From: CAVSPO01 sp963730005
GTDB lineage: Bacteria; Actinomycetota; Actinomycetes; Propionibacteriales; Propionibacteriaceae
DNA length: 64,000 nt
Reading direction: 5' to 3'
Assembly (NCBI GenBank): GCA_963730005.1
Contig: CAVSPO010000014.1
Location: 1-64,000, forward strand
In this document: positions 41,488 to 50,004 of the stretch, in pieces
How the letters are laid out: each line of letters opens with the position of its first letter
Position numbering within the stretch: position 1 is the stretch's first letter
Made by a program: the position numbers and the translations under genes
The notes under the pieces: model-generated
What the model was told of the DNA's origin: nothing
What the model saw: only the letters and a program-made list of their open reading frames with translations
Databases searched by the model: none

Positions 41488-42361
41488 ATGGCTGGCATCT
41501 TTGAGCGCATGGCGCTGATCTTTCGCTCCAAGGCCAACAAGGCGCTCGACAAGCACGAGGACCCACGCGAGACGCTGGATTACTCCTACCAGAGGCAGCT
41601 CGAGCTGCTGCAGAAGGTGCGGCGGGGCGTGGCGGATGTCGCCACCAGCCGCAAGCGGGTGGAGTTGCAGGCTTCCCAGCTGCAACGCGAGGCGGACAAG
41701 CTGACGCTGTCGGCTCAGCGCGCGCTGGCCGCAGGCCGCGAAGACCTCGCTCGTGAGGCGTTGTCCCGCAAGTCCGGTCTGCAGAGTCAACTCGGCGACC
41801 TGCAAGCCCAGCACTCCCAGCTCCAGCAGGAGGAGGAGAAGCTGATCAGCGCGAGCACCCGGCTGCAGGCCAAGGTCGACGCTTTCCGCACCAAGAAGGA
41901 AACCATCAAGGCGACCTACTCGGCGGCTGAAGCGCAGACCCGGATCAACGAGGCGTTCAGCGGCATCAGCGAAGAGATGGGTGACGTCGGTCTGGCCATT
42001 CAGCGCGCCGAGGACAAAACCCTGGAAATGCAGTCGCGCGCAGGTGCCGTCGACGAGTTGCTGGCGTCGGGCGCCCTGGAAGATCCCGACCGGCAGTTAC
42101 AAGGACGACATCACGCGGGAGCTGGACGCGATGGCTGCCGACGCCTCCGTCGAGAACGAGCTGGCGGCTCTGAAACAGCAACTCGCCGTGGGCGCAGGCC
42201 CAGCGCAGCAGACCGCCGCGCTGCCAGCCGGTCAGGAGCAGCGGAATCCCGCGGCCGCCGGCCAGATCCAGGACGCGGACATCGTCAATCCGGCGCCGCC
42301 GGCCCAGCCCGGTCAGCCGGGGCAGCTGTGGCGGCCCGACAACCAGATGGGTCAGGCATGA
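41488..42361 (+). pseudogene. pspA: PspA/IM30 family phage-shock protein, one frameshift
   Basis: Membrane-stress protein that coats damaged inner-membrane regions, 290 aa after removing one extra base. MAGIFERMALIFRSKANKALDKHEDPRETLDYSY is the PspA amphipathic N-terminus. Long coiled coils follow (RKRVELQASQLQREADKLTLSAQRALAAGREDLAREAL). The frame changes at about 42088-42094, from LEDP to TGSYKDDITREL, after which a Gln/Pro-rich tail runs to the stop. The stop shares ATGA with pspAA, which supports the corrected frame being real. Confidence 0.87.
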
Positions 42362-42648
42362 TCGTCAGAGTGCTTGGTGAAGGTCAGTGGGTGTTGGGCG
42401 AGAAGCATCTCGCCAAGCTGAACGTGCTGGATGAAACCGTCAGCCGCGCCGTCGAGGAGGGTGACGACGATGCGCTGGCAGCGGCGTTGGCGGCCATGAT
42501 CGACCACGTCAGCACGCATGGCACCGAGGTCCCCGACGACGTGCTGGCGGTGTCGGACATCATCCTGCCCGACACCGACATGAGCATCGCCGAGCTGCGT
42601 GAGTGGCTGTCGGAGAACCAGACCGACGAGGGGCTCGTCCCCGACTGA
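42358..42648 (+). CDS. PspA-associated protein PspAA
   Basis: 96-aa protein MIVRVLGEGQWVLGEKHLAKL with the family pattern of a short beta N-terminus followed by LNVLDETVSRAVEEGDDDALAAALAAMIDHV and the ending PDTDMSIAELREWL. In many actinobacteria PspAA forms a module with PspA, sometimes with the protease PspAB, which is not present here. Overlap with pspA (ATGA) indicates a two-gene stress operon. Confidence 0.85.
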   Translation: MIVRVLGEGQWVLGEKHLAKLNVLDETVSRAVEEGDDDALAAALAAMIDHVSTHGTEVPDDVLAVSDIILPDTDMSIAELREWLSENQTDEGLVPD

Positions 42649-42671
42649 GCCGCTCTCCGCCAACTGTTGAT

Positions 42672-42694
42672 CAGCCCGCAGCCAAGGCGGGCTG
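42672..42694 (+). terminator. hairpin after pspAA
   Basis: CAGCCCGC and GCGGGCTG form an 8-bp stem around a 7-nt loop, 24 bp after the pspAA stop. No T-run follows, so it may be a weak or factor-dependent terminator. Confidence 0.5.
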
Positions 42695-42806
42695 AGCGCC
42701 TTCATCCGGCAGCCTCGGTTGTTCGGAATGGAACCGGCCCTTCCCGGGTTCTGCAGATGGCAGTGCCCCCAGTTGTTCAACCGACTCGAGGAACCAAGTG
42801 AGTGAG

Positions 42807-43160
42807 ATGACCGCCAACACCCAGTATTCCGTCACCATGACTGACGCCGCGGTGGCACGTGTTGCTGCCATGCTGGCAGAAGAGGAGCAGGCCGGGCTGG
42901 CGCTGCGGATCGCCGCGCAGCCGGGTGGCTGTTCGGGACTGCAATACCAGTTGATGTTCGACGATCAGCGAATCGATGGTGACGAGGTGCAGGAACGCGA
43001 CGGCATCACCCTGCTCGTTGACAAACTCAGCGTTGCTTACCTCGAGGGAGCTGTCATCGATTTCCTGGACAACGAGCAGCAGCAAGGCTTCACCATCGAC
43101 AACCCATTGGCGGCGGTCTATTCGGACGGCTGTGACTGCGGCGGTTCCTGCAGCTGCTGA
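42807..43160 (+). CDS. erpA: HesB/IscA/ErpA-type iron-sulfur cluster protein
   Basis: A-type carrier that delivers Fe-S clusters to apoproteins, 117 aa from ATG 42807 (GTG 42798 is also open). It has ALRIAAQPGGCSGLQYQLMFDD with the first conserved Cys, and VDKLSVAYLEGAVIDFLDN. The C-terminal Cys cluster is SDGCDCGGSCSC, where the family has C-x-C. The extra Cys residues at the very end are unusual but seen in actinobacterial members. It stands alone between pspAA and the convergent guaB1. Confidence 0.87.
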   Translation: MTANTQYSVTMTDAAVARVAAMLAEEEQAGLALRIAAQPGGCSGLQYQLMFDDQRIDGDEVQERDGITLLVDKLSVAYLEGAVIDFLDNEQQQGFTIDNPLAAVYSDGCDCGGSCSC

Positions 43161-43213
43161 CCGGCAGCAGCCGTCCCGACCCGGGCCGCCGCTTGCCGGT
43201 CAGTGCATCGCCC

Positions 43214-44674
43214 TCAAACCCAGCTGACGTTGAGCGGACGGCCTTCCTCGTAGCCACTTCGTGATTGCAGCCCCACCAGCGCCTTGGCATGAAGCTCGGC
43301 CAGGCTGGTGGCACCTGCATACGTGCAGCTGGAGCGCACGCCGGCGGTGATGAAGTCGATCAGGTCCTCGACGCCGGGGCGTTGCGGGTCCAGGTACATT
43401 CGCGAGCTGCTGATGCCTTCTTCGAACAGGCCTGCCATGGCGCGTTCGAAGTCAGCCTTCTCACGCGTACGGTTGCGCACTGCCCGGATGCTCGCCATAC
43501 CGAAGCTCTCTTTGTAGGCACGCCCCTCGTGGTCGTACAGCATCGGGCCGGTGGACTCGTGGGTACCCGCGAACCAGGAGCCGATCATCACCTGACCGGC
43601 GCCGGCGGCGAACGCCAGAGCGACATCTCGCGGGTGGCGCACGCCGCCGTCCGCCCAGATCGCCCCGCCCTCGCCGGCGGCGGCCTCAGCACACTCCAGC
43701 ACAGCGCTGAACTGGGGACGCCCGACGCCGGTCTGCATCCGAGTGGTGCACATGGCGCCCGGACCGACGCCCACCTTGACCACGTCCGCGCCCGCGTCGA
43801 TCAGGTCGATGGTGCCCTCAGCAGTCACCACGTTGCCGGCGACCAACGGAACCCGGTAACCGGTGCGCTCGGCGAAGCGATCACGTACCGCCTTCACGGC
43901 AGTGATGGCCGTCATCATTCGTTCCTGGTGGCCGTGGGCGGTGTCCATCACCAGCACATCCGAGCCGAACTCGAGCAGCGCCTCCGCTCGTCCCACGGCG
44001 TCGCCACTGATGCCGATGGCAGTGGCCACCTTGAGTCGGCCCTGCGGGTCGAGAGCCGGCTGGTAGATCACCGAGCGCAGCGCGCCCTTGGCGGTCATGA
44101 CGCCCACCAACCGTCCCTCGTCGTCGACGGCCAAGGCAAGGCGACGGCGGGTGTGGTTCAGCGCATCCCACACCTCGCTGGCCTCGGCTTGCGGGGAGAC
44201 CACCGTGAAATCGGCGGTCATCACCTCGTGCACCTGGGCAAACCGGTCGACGTTCTCAGCCTCGAGCATGCCCACCAAACCGACCGGGCGGCCAGCGTCG
44301 AGCACCACCCCCACGCCATGGGCTCGCTTGGGGATCAGGGCCAGGGCCTCGCCCACCGTGTTGTCCGGCGCCAGGGTGACCGGGTTCTCGAACATGGTGG
44401 GCGCATCCTTGATCCTGCTCATCGCCTTCTTCACCATGCCCACCGGAATGTCCTGCGGGAACACCGCAACGCCGCCGCGCCGCGCCGCGGTCTCGGCCAT
44501 CCGCCGTCCTGAGACCGCCGTCATGTTGGCCACCACCAGGGGCAACGGGTTGCCGATGCCGTCGTTGCTGGTCAGGTCGACGCGCATCCGCGACGTCACC
44601 GCTGATCGGTTGGGGGCCATGAAGACGTCGTTGTAGGTGAGATCGTGATCGGGTTTCTCATTCAGGAAGCGCAC
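43214..44674 (-). CDS. guaB1: GuaB1-family GMP reductase (IMPDH-related)
   Basis: TIM-barrel enzyme with an inserted CBS pair, 486 aa. Actinobacterial GuaB1 enzymes reduce GMP to IMP, although older annotation calls them IMP dehydrogenases. The opening is LTYNDVFMAPNRS. CBS domains occupy about residues 95-210. The catalytic part has VVMDTAHGHQERMM-type text (VLVMDTAHG), VAGNVVTAEGTIDLIDAGADVVKVGVGPGAMCTTRMQTGVG with the catalytic Cys, and WADGGVRHPRDVALA. With the deaminase at 40235 it would serve purine salvage. Start 44674 is ATG-like in frame with no competing codon nearby. Confidence 0.92.
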   Translation of the reverse strand: MRFLNEKPDHDLTYNDVFMAPNRSAVTSRMRVDLTSNDGIGNPLPLVVANMTAVSGRRMAETAARRGGVAVFPQDIPVGMVKKAMSRIKDAPTMFENPVTLAPDNTVGEALALIPKRAHGVGVVLDAGRPVGLVGMLEAENVDRFAQVHEVMTADFTVVSPQAEASEVWDALNHTRRRLALAVDDEGRLVGVMTAKGALRSVIYQPALDPQGRLKVATAIGISGDAVGRAEALLEFGSDVLVMDTAHGHQERMMTAITAVKAVRDRFAERTGYRVPLVAGNVVTAEGTIDLIDAGADVVKVGVGPGAMCTTRMQTGVGRPQFSAVLECAEAAAGEGGAIWADGGVRHPRDVALAFAAGAGQVMIGSWFAGTHESTGPMLYDHEGRAYKESFGMASIRAVRNRTREKADFERAMAGLFEEGISSSRMYLDPQRPGVEDLIDFITAGVRSSCTYAGATSLAELHAKALVGLQSRSGYEEGRPLNVSWV

Positions 44675-44826
44675 ACCACCATTCTGGCCGTCGGGAGTCG
44701 CTGCTGGTGCAGGATCCGTTCAGCGTTTGTGGCCGCCGAAGTCCGGGTGCGTCCCGCGATACACTCAAGGCGCCGGGCCACTGGGCCCTCACGGTTACTG
44801 TTCAAGCGCTACGACGAGGACGGCAC

Positions 44827-45315
44827 ATGGTGGCAAACGGGAAGACCACGACCAATTCCGCCGACGACTCCATCATCAGGGTGGCTCTCTATTCGGACGA
44901 CCGCACGGTGCGGAATCAGGTGCGGCAGGCGCTGGGCACCAGAGTGGCCGACGACCTGCCGGAGCTTGAGATGGTGGATTTCGCCACACCGAAGGCGCTG
45001 GTTGCTGCCCTGGACGAGGGCGGCTTCGGGCTGGGTATCTTCGATGCCGAAGCGGTGCCGCAGGGGGGCATGGGGATCGCCCACCAGATCAAGGACGAGA
45101 TTCCCTACGCCCCGCCGGTGATCCTGCTGGTTGCCCGTCCCGACGACGCGTGGCTGGCCGCCTGGTCCAGGGCTGAAGCCATTTCGCCGTATCCCATCGA
45201 TCCGATCCGGCTGCCCCGGACAGTGGCCGAAGTGCTGAGGGCTGACCGGGCTGGCGTCCCCACCGTGCTGTTCGCGGAACCGGCTCCGGAGCCTGGAGTT
45301 TCCAGCCGTCACTGA
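44827..45315 (+). CDS. receiver-like protein upstream of trpD
   Basis: 162-aa protein of an actinobacterial family that resembles a response-regulator receiver without output domain. VALYSDDRTVRNQVRQAL carries the acidic pair of strand 1. LGIFDAEAVPQGGMGIAHQIK has an Asp where phosphorylation normally occurs. The Lys of strand 5 is not present; the segment reads AISPYPIDPIRL. Signalling by phosphorylation is therefore doubtful. The ATG at 44827 is used; the longer frame from 44707 overlaps the promoter shared with guaB1. It precedes trpD by 51 bp. Confidence 0.75.
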   Translation: MVANGKTTTNSADDSIIRVALYSDDRTVRNQVRQALGTRVADDLPELEMVDFATPKALVAALDEGGFGLGIFDAEAVPQGGMGIAHQIKDEIPYAPPVILLVARPDDAWLAAWSRAEAISPYPIDPIRLPRTVAEVLRADRAGVPTVLFAEPAPEPGVSSRH

Positions 45316-45366
45316 CCTGTCAAGCAAACGACTCAACCGCCACGAACGAGACGAGACGCGCACCTG

Positions 45367-46416
45367 ATGACTGTACTGACTTGGCCCAACGTGCTGACCG
45401 GGCTGGTGCGCGGGCAGGACCTTGACAAGGCGAGTGTCGAATGGGCGATGAGCGAGATCTTGTCGAACAACGCCACGCCGGTTCAGATGGCCGGTTTCAT
45501 GGTGGCGCTGCGCGCCAAGGGAGAAACCATCGCCGAGATCAAGGGCCTGGCTGACGTCATGGTCTCGAAAGCGACACCGATCACCCTGCCGCAGGAGGCC
45601 GTGGACGTGGTTGGCTCGGGCGGTGATCGGGCCAACACCGTGAACATCTCCACGATGGCCGCCATGGTTGCCGCCGCAGCCGGCGCCAAGGTGGTCAAAC
45701 ACGGCAACCGCTCGGCCAGTTCGATGAGCGGTACCGCCGATTGTCTGGAGGCGCTGGGGATAGCCCTCGATGTGCCGGCCGCACGGCAGGCAGAGGTGCT
45801 GGACGAGGTGGGCATGGTCTTCCTGTTCGCGCCGCTGTACCACTCGTCGTTGCGGTACACCGCACCGGCCCGCAAGGACCTGGGTATCCAGACCACGTTC
45901 AATTTCCTTGGTCCGCTTGCCAACCCCGCCCACCCCGTCGCTCAGGCCATCGGTGTGGCCGACGTGCGTATGGCTGGTCTGGTGGCCGGCGTGCTGGCCG
46001 CACGCGGCAATCGCGGCCTGGTGTTCCATGGCGAGGATGGCCTCGACGAGTTGACCACCACCACCCGCTCTGACATCTACCTGATCAAGGGGGGTCAGAT
46101 TGTCGAGGGTGAGCTCGACCCCACCGAGCTGGGGCTGCGGGCTGCGCGACCCGCCGACCTGGTGGGCGGCCTTCCGGCACACAACGCACAGGTTGTTCGC
46201 GACGTCTTTGCAGGGCAGCAGGGCCCGGTGCGCGACATCGTGTTGCTGAACGCCGCCGCTGCGCTGTTGGCGTTCGACGGGCCGGACCTGACCCAGCCAG
46301 TGGCCAGCCAGCTCGCCCCGGGGCTTCGCCGCGCCGCTGACGCCATCGACTCGGGCAAGGCGGCGGGTCTGCTCGACCGCTGGATTGCCAAGACCCAGGC
46401 GGTGGTGGGGCGTTGA
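45367..46416 (+). CDS. trpD: anthranilate phosphoribosyltransferase
   Basis: Transfers phosphoribosyl from PRPP to anthranilate in tryptophan synthesis. 349 aa, ATG at 45367. The PRPP site is VDVVGSGGDRANTVNISTMAAMV, with KHGNRSASSMSGTADCLEALG, FLFAPLYHSSL, and the metal site HGEDGLDELTTTT. No other trp gene is in the window, so trpD is separate from the trp operon, as in other actinobacteria where it also sits beside the receiver-like gene. Confidence 0.96.
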   Translation: MTVLTWPNVLTGLVRGQDLDKASVEWAMSEILSNNATPVQMAGFMVALRAKGETIAEIKGLADVMVSKATPITLPQEAVDVVGSGGDRANTVNISTMAAMVAAAAGAKVVKHGNRSASSMSGTADCLEALGIALDVPAARQAEVLDEVGMVFLFAPLYHSSLRYTAPARKDLGIQTTFNFLGPLANPAHPVAQAIGVADVRMAGLVAGVLAARGNRGLVFHGEDGLDELTTTTRSDIYLIKGGQIVEGELDPTELGLRAARPADLVGGLPAHNAQVVRDVFAGQQGPVRDIVLLNAAAALLAFDGPDLTQPVASQLAPGLRRAADAIDSGKAAGLLDRWIAKTQAVVGR

Positions 46417-46420
46417 GGCG

Positions 46421-47095
46421 TCATGGGCTCAGGAACGCGAGCCAGGCGCCCAGATAGAGCCAGGGCCCGTAGGCGAAGGCGGCACCCAGTGCGCAGGGGT
46501 GACGTCGTCTCCACCAGGCAGTGACCAGACCCGCGACAGCGCCGGCCACCGTGCCCAACACCAAGGCCCGCGCCGTGACGTCCAGCCCGACCAGCCCAGT
46601 CGCAGCGCCGAGCAGCACGCCGAGCCGGGCGTCGCCCAACCCAAGCCCACCGCGGGTGAACCGCCAGACTGTCCAGAAGAACCCGCCTTCCGCCGCGCCA
46701 CCCAACGCAGCTCTGCCCACGTCGACCCAGCTCGATGCGCCCACCAACAGCGAACTGGCCAGCGCCCCGAGCATGAACACCCCGCAGAGCAAGGTCAGGC
46801 TGCGGGGCAGCCAGGTGGTGCGCCAGTCGACCCAGACGGTCACCAGCACGGCGCTGGCCATCACCAGCCAGACCGCTTGGAACGACGGCGGGTGCGCCGC
46901 CGTGAGGACGGTGAGGACGACGGTGCCCAGCCCCAGACCCGCGACGCTGCGGCGCGTCACCAGAACGGCGTAGGGAGATTTGTTGACCGATGGGCCGTCG
47001 GCGGGCTCTGGCAGGCGCGCCACGACTGCCAGCTGGGCGGCCGTCAGGCCCAGCGCAAGCGGCACGGCGCAGAGCCAGAGGGCGACGGGGGACAT
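46421..47095 (-). CDS. prepilin peptidase, A24 family
   Basis: Membrane aspartic protease that cleaves type IV pilin-like leaders, 224 aa with about six hydrophobic segments. The two catalytic Asp are in VWVDWRTTWLPRSL (D-x5-LP-type) and GGLGLGDARLGVLLG (GxGD motif). The short form lacks the N-terminal methylase domain. Start at 47095, MSPVALWLCAVPLALGL, puts the first helix at the N-terminus. No pilin or secretion gene is adjacent; a Flp/Tad or competence pilus elsewhere is inferred. Convergent with trpD (4 bp). Confidence 0.82.
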   Translation of the reverse strand: MSPVALWLCAVPLALGLTAAQLAVVARLPEPADGPSVNKSPYAVLVTRRSVAGLGLGTVVLTVLTAAHPPSFQAVWLVMASAVLVTVWVDWRTTWLPRSLTLLCGVFMLGALASSLLVGASSWVDVGRAALGGAAEGGFFWTVWRFTRGGLGLGDARLGVLLGAATGLVGLDVTARALVLGTVAGAVAGLVTAWWRRRHPCALGAAFAYGPWLYLGAWLAFLSP

Positions 47096-47118
47096 GGCTT
47101 GGATGCTAGTGGCGGCGC

Positions 47119-47637
47119 TCAGGCGGCGAGCCGCTGCAACTCGGCCATGGACACGGTCTCGACGCCCACGGCATCGCAAAGGGCCTCGGCACGCCACGCA
47201 AGAACCTGGGTGCAGCACCGCGTTTGCTGGCTGAGCAGGGCAGTCATCGTGGGCTCGTCGATGGCGAGCGCGCTGGCCAGGGCGCAAGCGCTCCAGCCGG
47301 CGTCGATCAGACCGATCAGATTCGTGGTCGTGGGTGCGGCGTCGATCACCCAGCGGTGGGCTGCACGCAGCCGTTCGCTGCTGAGCTGCATGAGCGACCA
47401 GGCATCGACTGCACGGATTCGCCGTCGTGGCCGCCCCCCGGCGAGCAGTGACCGCGCAGTAGCTGCCGGCACCCCGGCTGCTGTTGCCAGCACCCGCCAG
47501 GGCAGTCGCGTTTCGGCCCACAGACTGCGCAGATGCGCGGCAAACGGAGCCGCGTCCACCCAATCGGTGCTGGCCAACCAGTCGATGCCGTTGCCGTCAG
47601 CGTGCGCGGCGCGGTCAGAATCGGGACGAACGATCAT
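47119..47637 (-). CDS. hypothetical DNA-binding-like protein, 172 aa
   Basis: Begins MIVRPDSDRAAHADGNGIDW. Two helix-turn-helix-like segments can be seen: WRVLATAAGVPAATARSLLAG near residue 45 and ASALAIDEPTMTALLSQQTR near residue 115. The text between (RRRIRAVDAWSLMQLSSERLRAAHRWV) is basic. No family is recognised; a regulator is a guess from the helical pattern. The ATG at 47637 is preferred over a longer frame that runs into a terminator region. Confidence 0.55.
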   Translation of the reverse strand: MIVRPDSDRAAHADGNGIDWLASTDWVDAAPFAAHLRSLWAETRLPWRVLATAAGVPAATARSLLAGGRPRRRIRAVDAWSLMQLSSERLRAAHRWVIDAAPTTTNLIGLIDAGWSACALASALAIDEPTMTALLSQQTRCCTQVLAWRAEALCDAVGVETVSMAELQRLAA

Positions 47638-47771
47638 GGGCCCTCCAGAGAAGAGTGTTTCGACCCTGAAAGCCCATCGAGTGGACTGGTTTGTGAGGAT
47701 GCGGAACGAATCTTTCCGGATTCTCATCTGCCGGGACCGGGCATGACCCCGTGCGAGCTGGTCAGGACGTG

Positions 47772-47806
47772 ACTGTGGCCGGCGCCCCAACGGCGCCGGC
47801 CACAGT
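47772..47806 (-). terminator. terminator of the sunset-domain gene
   Basis: A 15-bp perfect stem, ACTGTGGCCGGCGCC (47772-47786) with its complement at 47792-47806 and a 5-nt loop, lies 13 bp past the stop of the minus-strand gene at 47820. Confidence 0.8.
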
Positions 47807-47819
47807 GACGGGTTGACGG

Positions 47820-48767
47820 TCAGCGTTGGGCGCGAGTGAAGCCTGCCTGCTCGGCCGCCTCGGGGGAACTGAACCAGACGTCGGTCAGCGTCCGGTCGTA
47901 GCCCGCGGCATCCGGCGTGTGGTACTTCATGGAGCGTTCGTTGCCCTTGATGGCGTACCCGGCGGGCGGCTCGTCCCCGACGAAGGAGCCCTCGCCGTAA
48001 CGGAACGGGTCATCGGAGTTGAGTGCCGCTTTGGCCTCCGCCAGCTCTGCTGCCGCTTCTTCCTTCAGTTCCTCGACTTTCTCGGAGACTTCTTCGACCT
48101 TCTCGTCGACAGCAGCCTTCAAGTCTTCGGCCTTCTCCTGCGCCGCTGCCTTCAGGTCCTCGACCTTCTCCGCCATCGCAGACTTGAGGTCTTCGGCCTT
48201 CTCCGCGACTGATTCCTCTCGCGGCTGGTAAGCACGGCTCGGCTGCTGGGCAATCCAACCGTCGTCCTTCGGGGTGAGGAACTGCTTCAAGGCAAAGCCG
48301 ATGGCACCGATCACGGCTGCCAGGCCGAGGCTCTTCAGAACCGGGTGCTTGCTGGCCGGCTTCGCCTGGGCGACGGGCAGTTCCGGGACGACCTGCACCG
48401 CCACATGGCCCGTCAGGGCATCCCAAGCAGCGTGGCTGCGTTTGACGCCCTCGCCGATGGTCGGGTTTGAAACGGCGTCGTCGACCAGGTTGTGCAGGCG
48501 CGGACGCACCTGGACGTCGTAGGCGTCCTGCGCTTTGTCCAGCGCAGCCTCGAAGGCCGGCTGGACCTTTTCGCGAGTGTCGTTGATAAGCGGAACAATG
48601 CGACCCTTGGCGTCAATCGCCAGCGGGATCAGCCTCTCCTTCGCGTCGTGGGCGCGAGGCCCCACGTAGTCCACCACGTCATCCCAGATGTCCTGGCCAC
48701 GCTCGGCGAGGCCGCGGACGGCTTCCTCAGCGGTTTCGGGCAAGCTCTTCTTCTTCTTGCAGAACAC
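47820..48767 (-). CDS. sunset-domain protein with coiled coil and membrane segment
   Basis: 315-aa protein from GTG 48767 (VFCKKKKSLPETAEEAV). The first 110 residues are helical and amphipathic. A hydrophobic segment lies near 165-185 (LGLAAVIGAIGFALKQFL). Residues 200-265 are near-identical 11-residue repeats such as EKVEDLKAAAQ and EKAEDLKAAVD, a coiled coil. The last 50 residues, PPAGYAIKGNERSMKYH and YDRTLTDVWFSSPEAAEQAGF, form the sunset domain, a short module found at the ends of actinobacterial and phage proteins. Function unknown. Confidence 0.78.
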   Translation of the reverse strand: MFCKKKKSLPETAEEAVRGLAERGQDIWDDVVDYVGPRAHDAKERLIPLAIDAKGRIVPLINDTREKVQPAFEAALDKAQDAYDVQVRPRLHNLVDDAVSNPTIGEGVKRSHAAWDALTGHVAVQVVPELPVAQAKPASKHPVLKSLGLAAVIGAIGFALKQFLTPKDDGWIAQQPSRAYQPREESVAEKAEDLKSAMAEKVEDLKAAAQEKAEDLKAAVDEKVEEVSEKVEELKEEAAAELAEAKAALNSDDPFRYGEGSFVGDEPPAGYAIKGNERSMKYHTPDAAGYDRTLTDVWFSSPEAAEQAGFTRAQR

Positions 48768-49001
48768 GGGTTCCTCCGATTTCTTGGTGTCCCCGGCTCG
48801 TGATCGAGGCGGGAAGCGGGCAGCCCGTAGTCGGGCAACCTGTTCGGCCAACGCTACCGGCCAAGACCGACAGTCTGCGGGGTTTCTGGCATCGCGCACC
48901 CCGTTCGGGGACCAGTCAGGGCTGGACTGCCGCATTGGACTGGATTCGTTGCCGCTGGCGCGGTCTGGGACAATATTGCTCAACTCACGAAAGGACCAAC
49001 T
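48768..49001. other. 234-bp divergent promoter region
   Basis: No gene is supported. On the plus strand a CAATAT box at 48972-48977 lies about 25 bp before the ppiA start, with AAAGGA as ribosome site. The remainder shows no clear repeat. Confidence 0.4.
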
Positions 49002-49514
49002 GTGACCCAAGCCACGTTGCACACCAACCACGGTGACGTCGTCATCAACCTGTTCGACGACCAGGCCCCGAAGACGGTGGCCAACTTCGTTGAGCTCGCC
49101 AATGGCACCCGGGAATACCTTGACCCGAAGACCGGCAAGCGCACGACCGGCAAGTTCTACGACGGACTGGTGTTCCACCGCGTCATCGATGGTTTCATGA
49201 TCCAGGGCGGTTGCCCGCTCGGCAGCGGAACCGGCGGCCCCGGCTACCAGTTCGGCGACGAGTTCCACCCGGAACTGACCTTCGACAAGCCGTACCTGCT
49301 GGCGATGGCGAACTCCGGCCCCGGCACCAATGGCTCGCAGTTCTTCATCACCGTCGGTCCCACTCCCTGGCTCAACCGGCGGCACACCATCTTCGGTGAG
49401 GTGGCCGATGACGCCAGCCGCAAGATCGTCGACGAGATCGCCACCGTGCCCACCGGCCGCAACGATCGTCCGAAGGATGAGGTTGTCATCAACTCGGTCG
49501 ACGTCGCTGAGTGA
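49002..49514 (+). CDS. ppiA: peptidyl-prolyl cis-trans isomerase, cyclophilin type
   Basis: Catalyses prolyl isomerisation in folding, 170 aa, cytoplasmic (no signal peptide). GTG start gives VTQATLHTNHGDVVINLFDD. The active site is LVFHRVIDGFMIQGG, then MANSGPGTNGSQFFITVGPTPWLNRRHTIFGEV. Only one cyclophilin is in the window. A strong terminator follows. Confidence 0.95.
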   Translation: MTQATLHTNHGDVVINLFDDQAPKTVANFVELANGTREYLDPKTGKRTTGKFYDGLVFHRVIDGFMIQGGCPLGSGTGGPGYQFGDEFHPELTFDKPYLLAMANSGPGTNGSQFFITVGPTPWLNRRHTIFGEVADDASRKIVDEIATVPTGRNDRPKDEVVINSVDVAE

Positions 49515-49584
49515 ACACCCGGCACGAGGCTCACGCTCGGACAGGCACTGACCAAGGCTGAGATCTGACGCCGGGCAAACGCCG

Positions 49585-49620
49585 GCCGCCCCCACCAACG
49601 TGATCGTTGGTGGGGGCGGC
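49585..49620 (+). terminator. terminator after ppiA
   Basis: A 16-bp perfect stem, GCCGCCCCCACCAACG (49585-49600) and its complement (49605-49620), loop TGAT. Followed by TGCGTTTG. It may also bound the AsnC-like gene on the other strand. Confidence 0.82.
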
Positions 49621-49713
49621 TGCGTTTGCGTGGCAAATCGACAGGCCGGTTCGGGGGGTCGGCGTCAACCGGTTGCGAAGCGAGCAGGTCGGATCGCGGA
49701 CCGCTGCAGATCG

Positions 49714-49995
49714 TCAGTCGCCCGCGCCGAGCGAGAAGGCGGCGCCAAGGTCGGTCCTGGAATAGGCGCGGAAGGCAAGGGCCGTCTCAGTGTCGAGAAT
49801 TCCGGCAACCTTGGTGATGCCGTTGGCGATCGTCTTCTCAACGTCCTCGTAGTCGCGCACCCGTACCACTGCGATCAGGTCGGTCTTTCCCGTCACGGAA
49901 TAGACTTCGGCGACCCCCTCGAGGGCCGCGACCTGGTCCGCAACTTCGGGGATCTTGTCGGTCTCGGCCTGGATGAAGACGAATGCAGTGACCAT
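49714..49995 (-). CDS. Lrp/AsnC ligand-binding (RAM) domain protein
   Basis: 93-aa protein consisting only of the ligand-binding domain: MVTAFVFIQAETDKIPEVADQV, GVAEVYSVTGKTDLIAVVRVRDYEDV, ending RTDLGAAFSLGAGD. No helix-turn-helix is present. Stand-alone RAM proteins may bind amino acids and modulate full-length Lrp proteins. It follows the DEDDh-UvrC gene by 9 bp and is probably co-transcribed with it. Confidence 0.85.
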   Translation of the reverse strand: MVTAFVFIQAETDKIPEVADQVAALEGVAEVYSVTGKTDLIAVVRVRDYEDVEKTIANGITKVAGILDTETALAFRAYSRTDLGAAFSLGAGD

Positions 49996-50004
49996 GGGGC
50001 CAGT

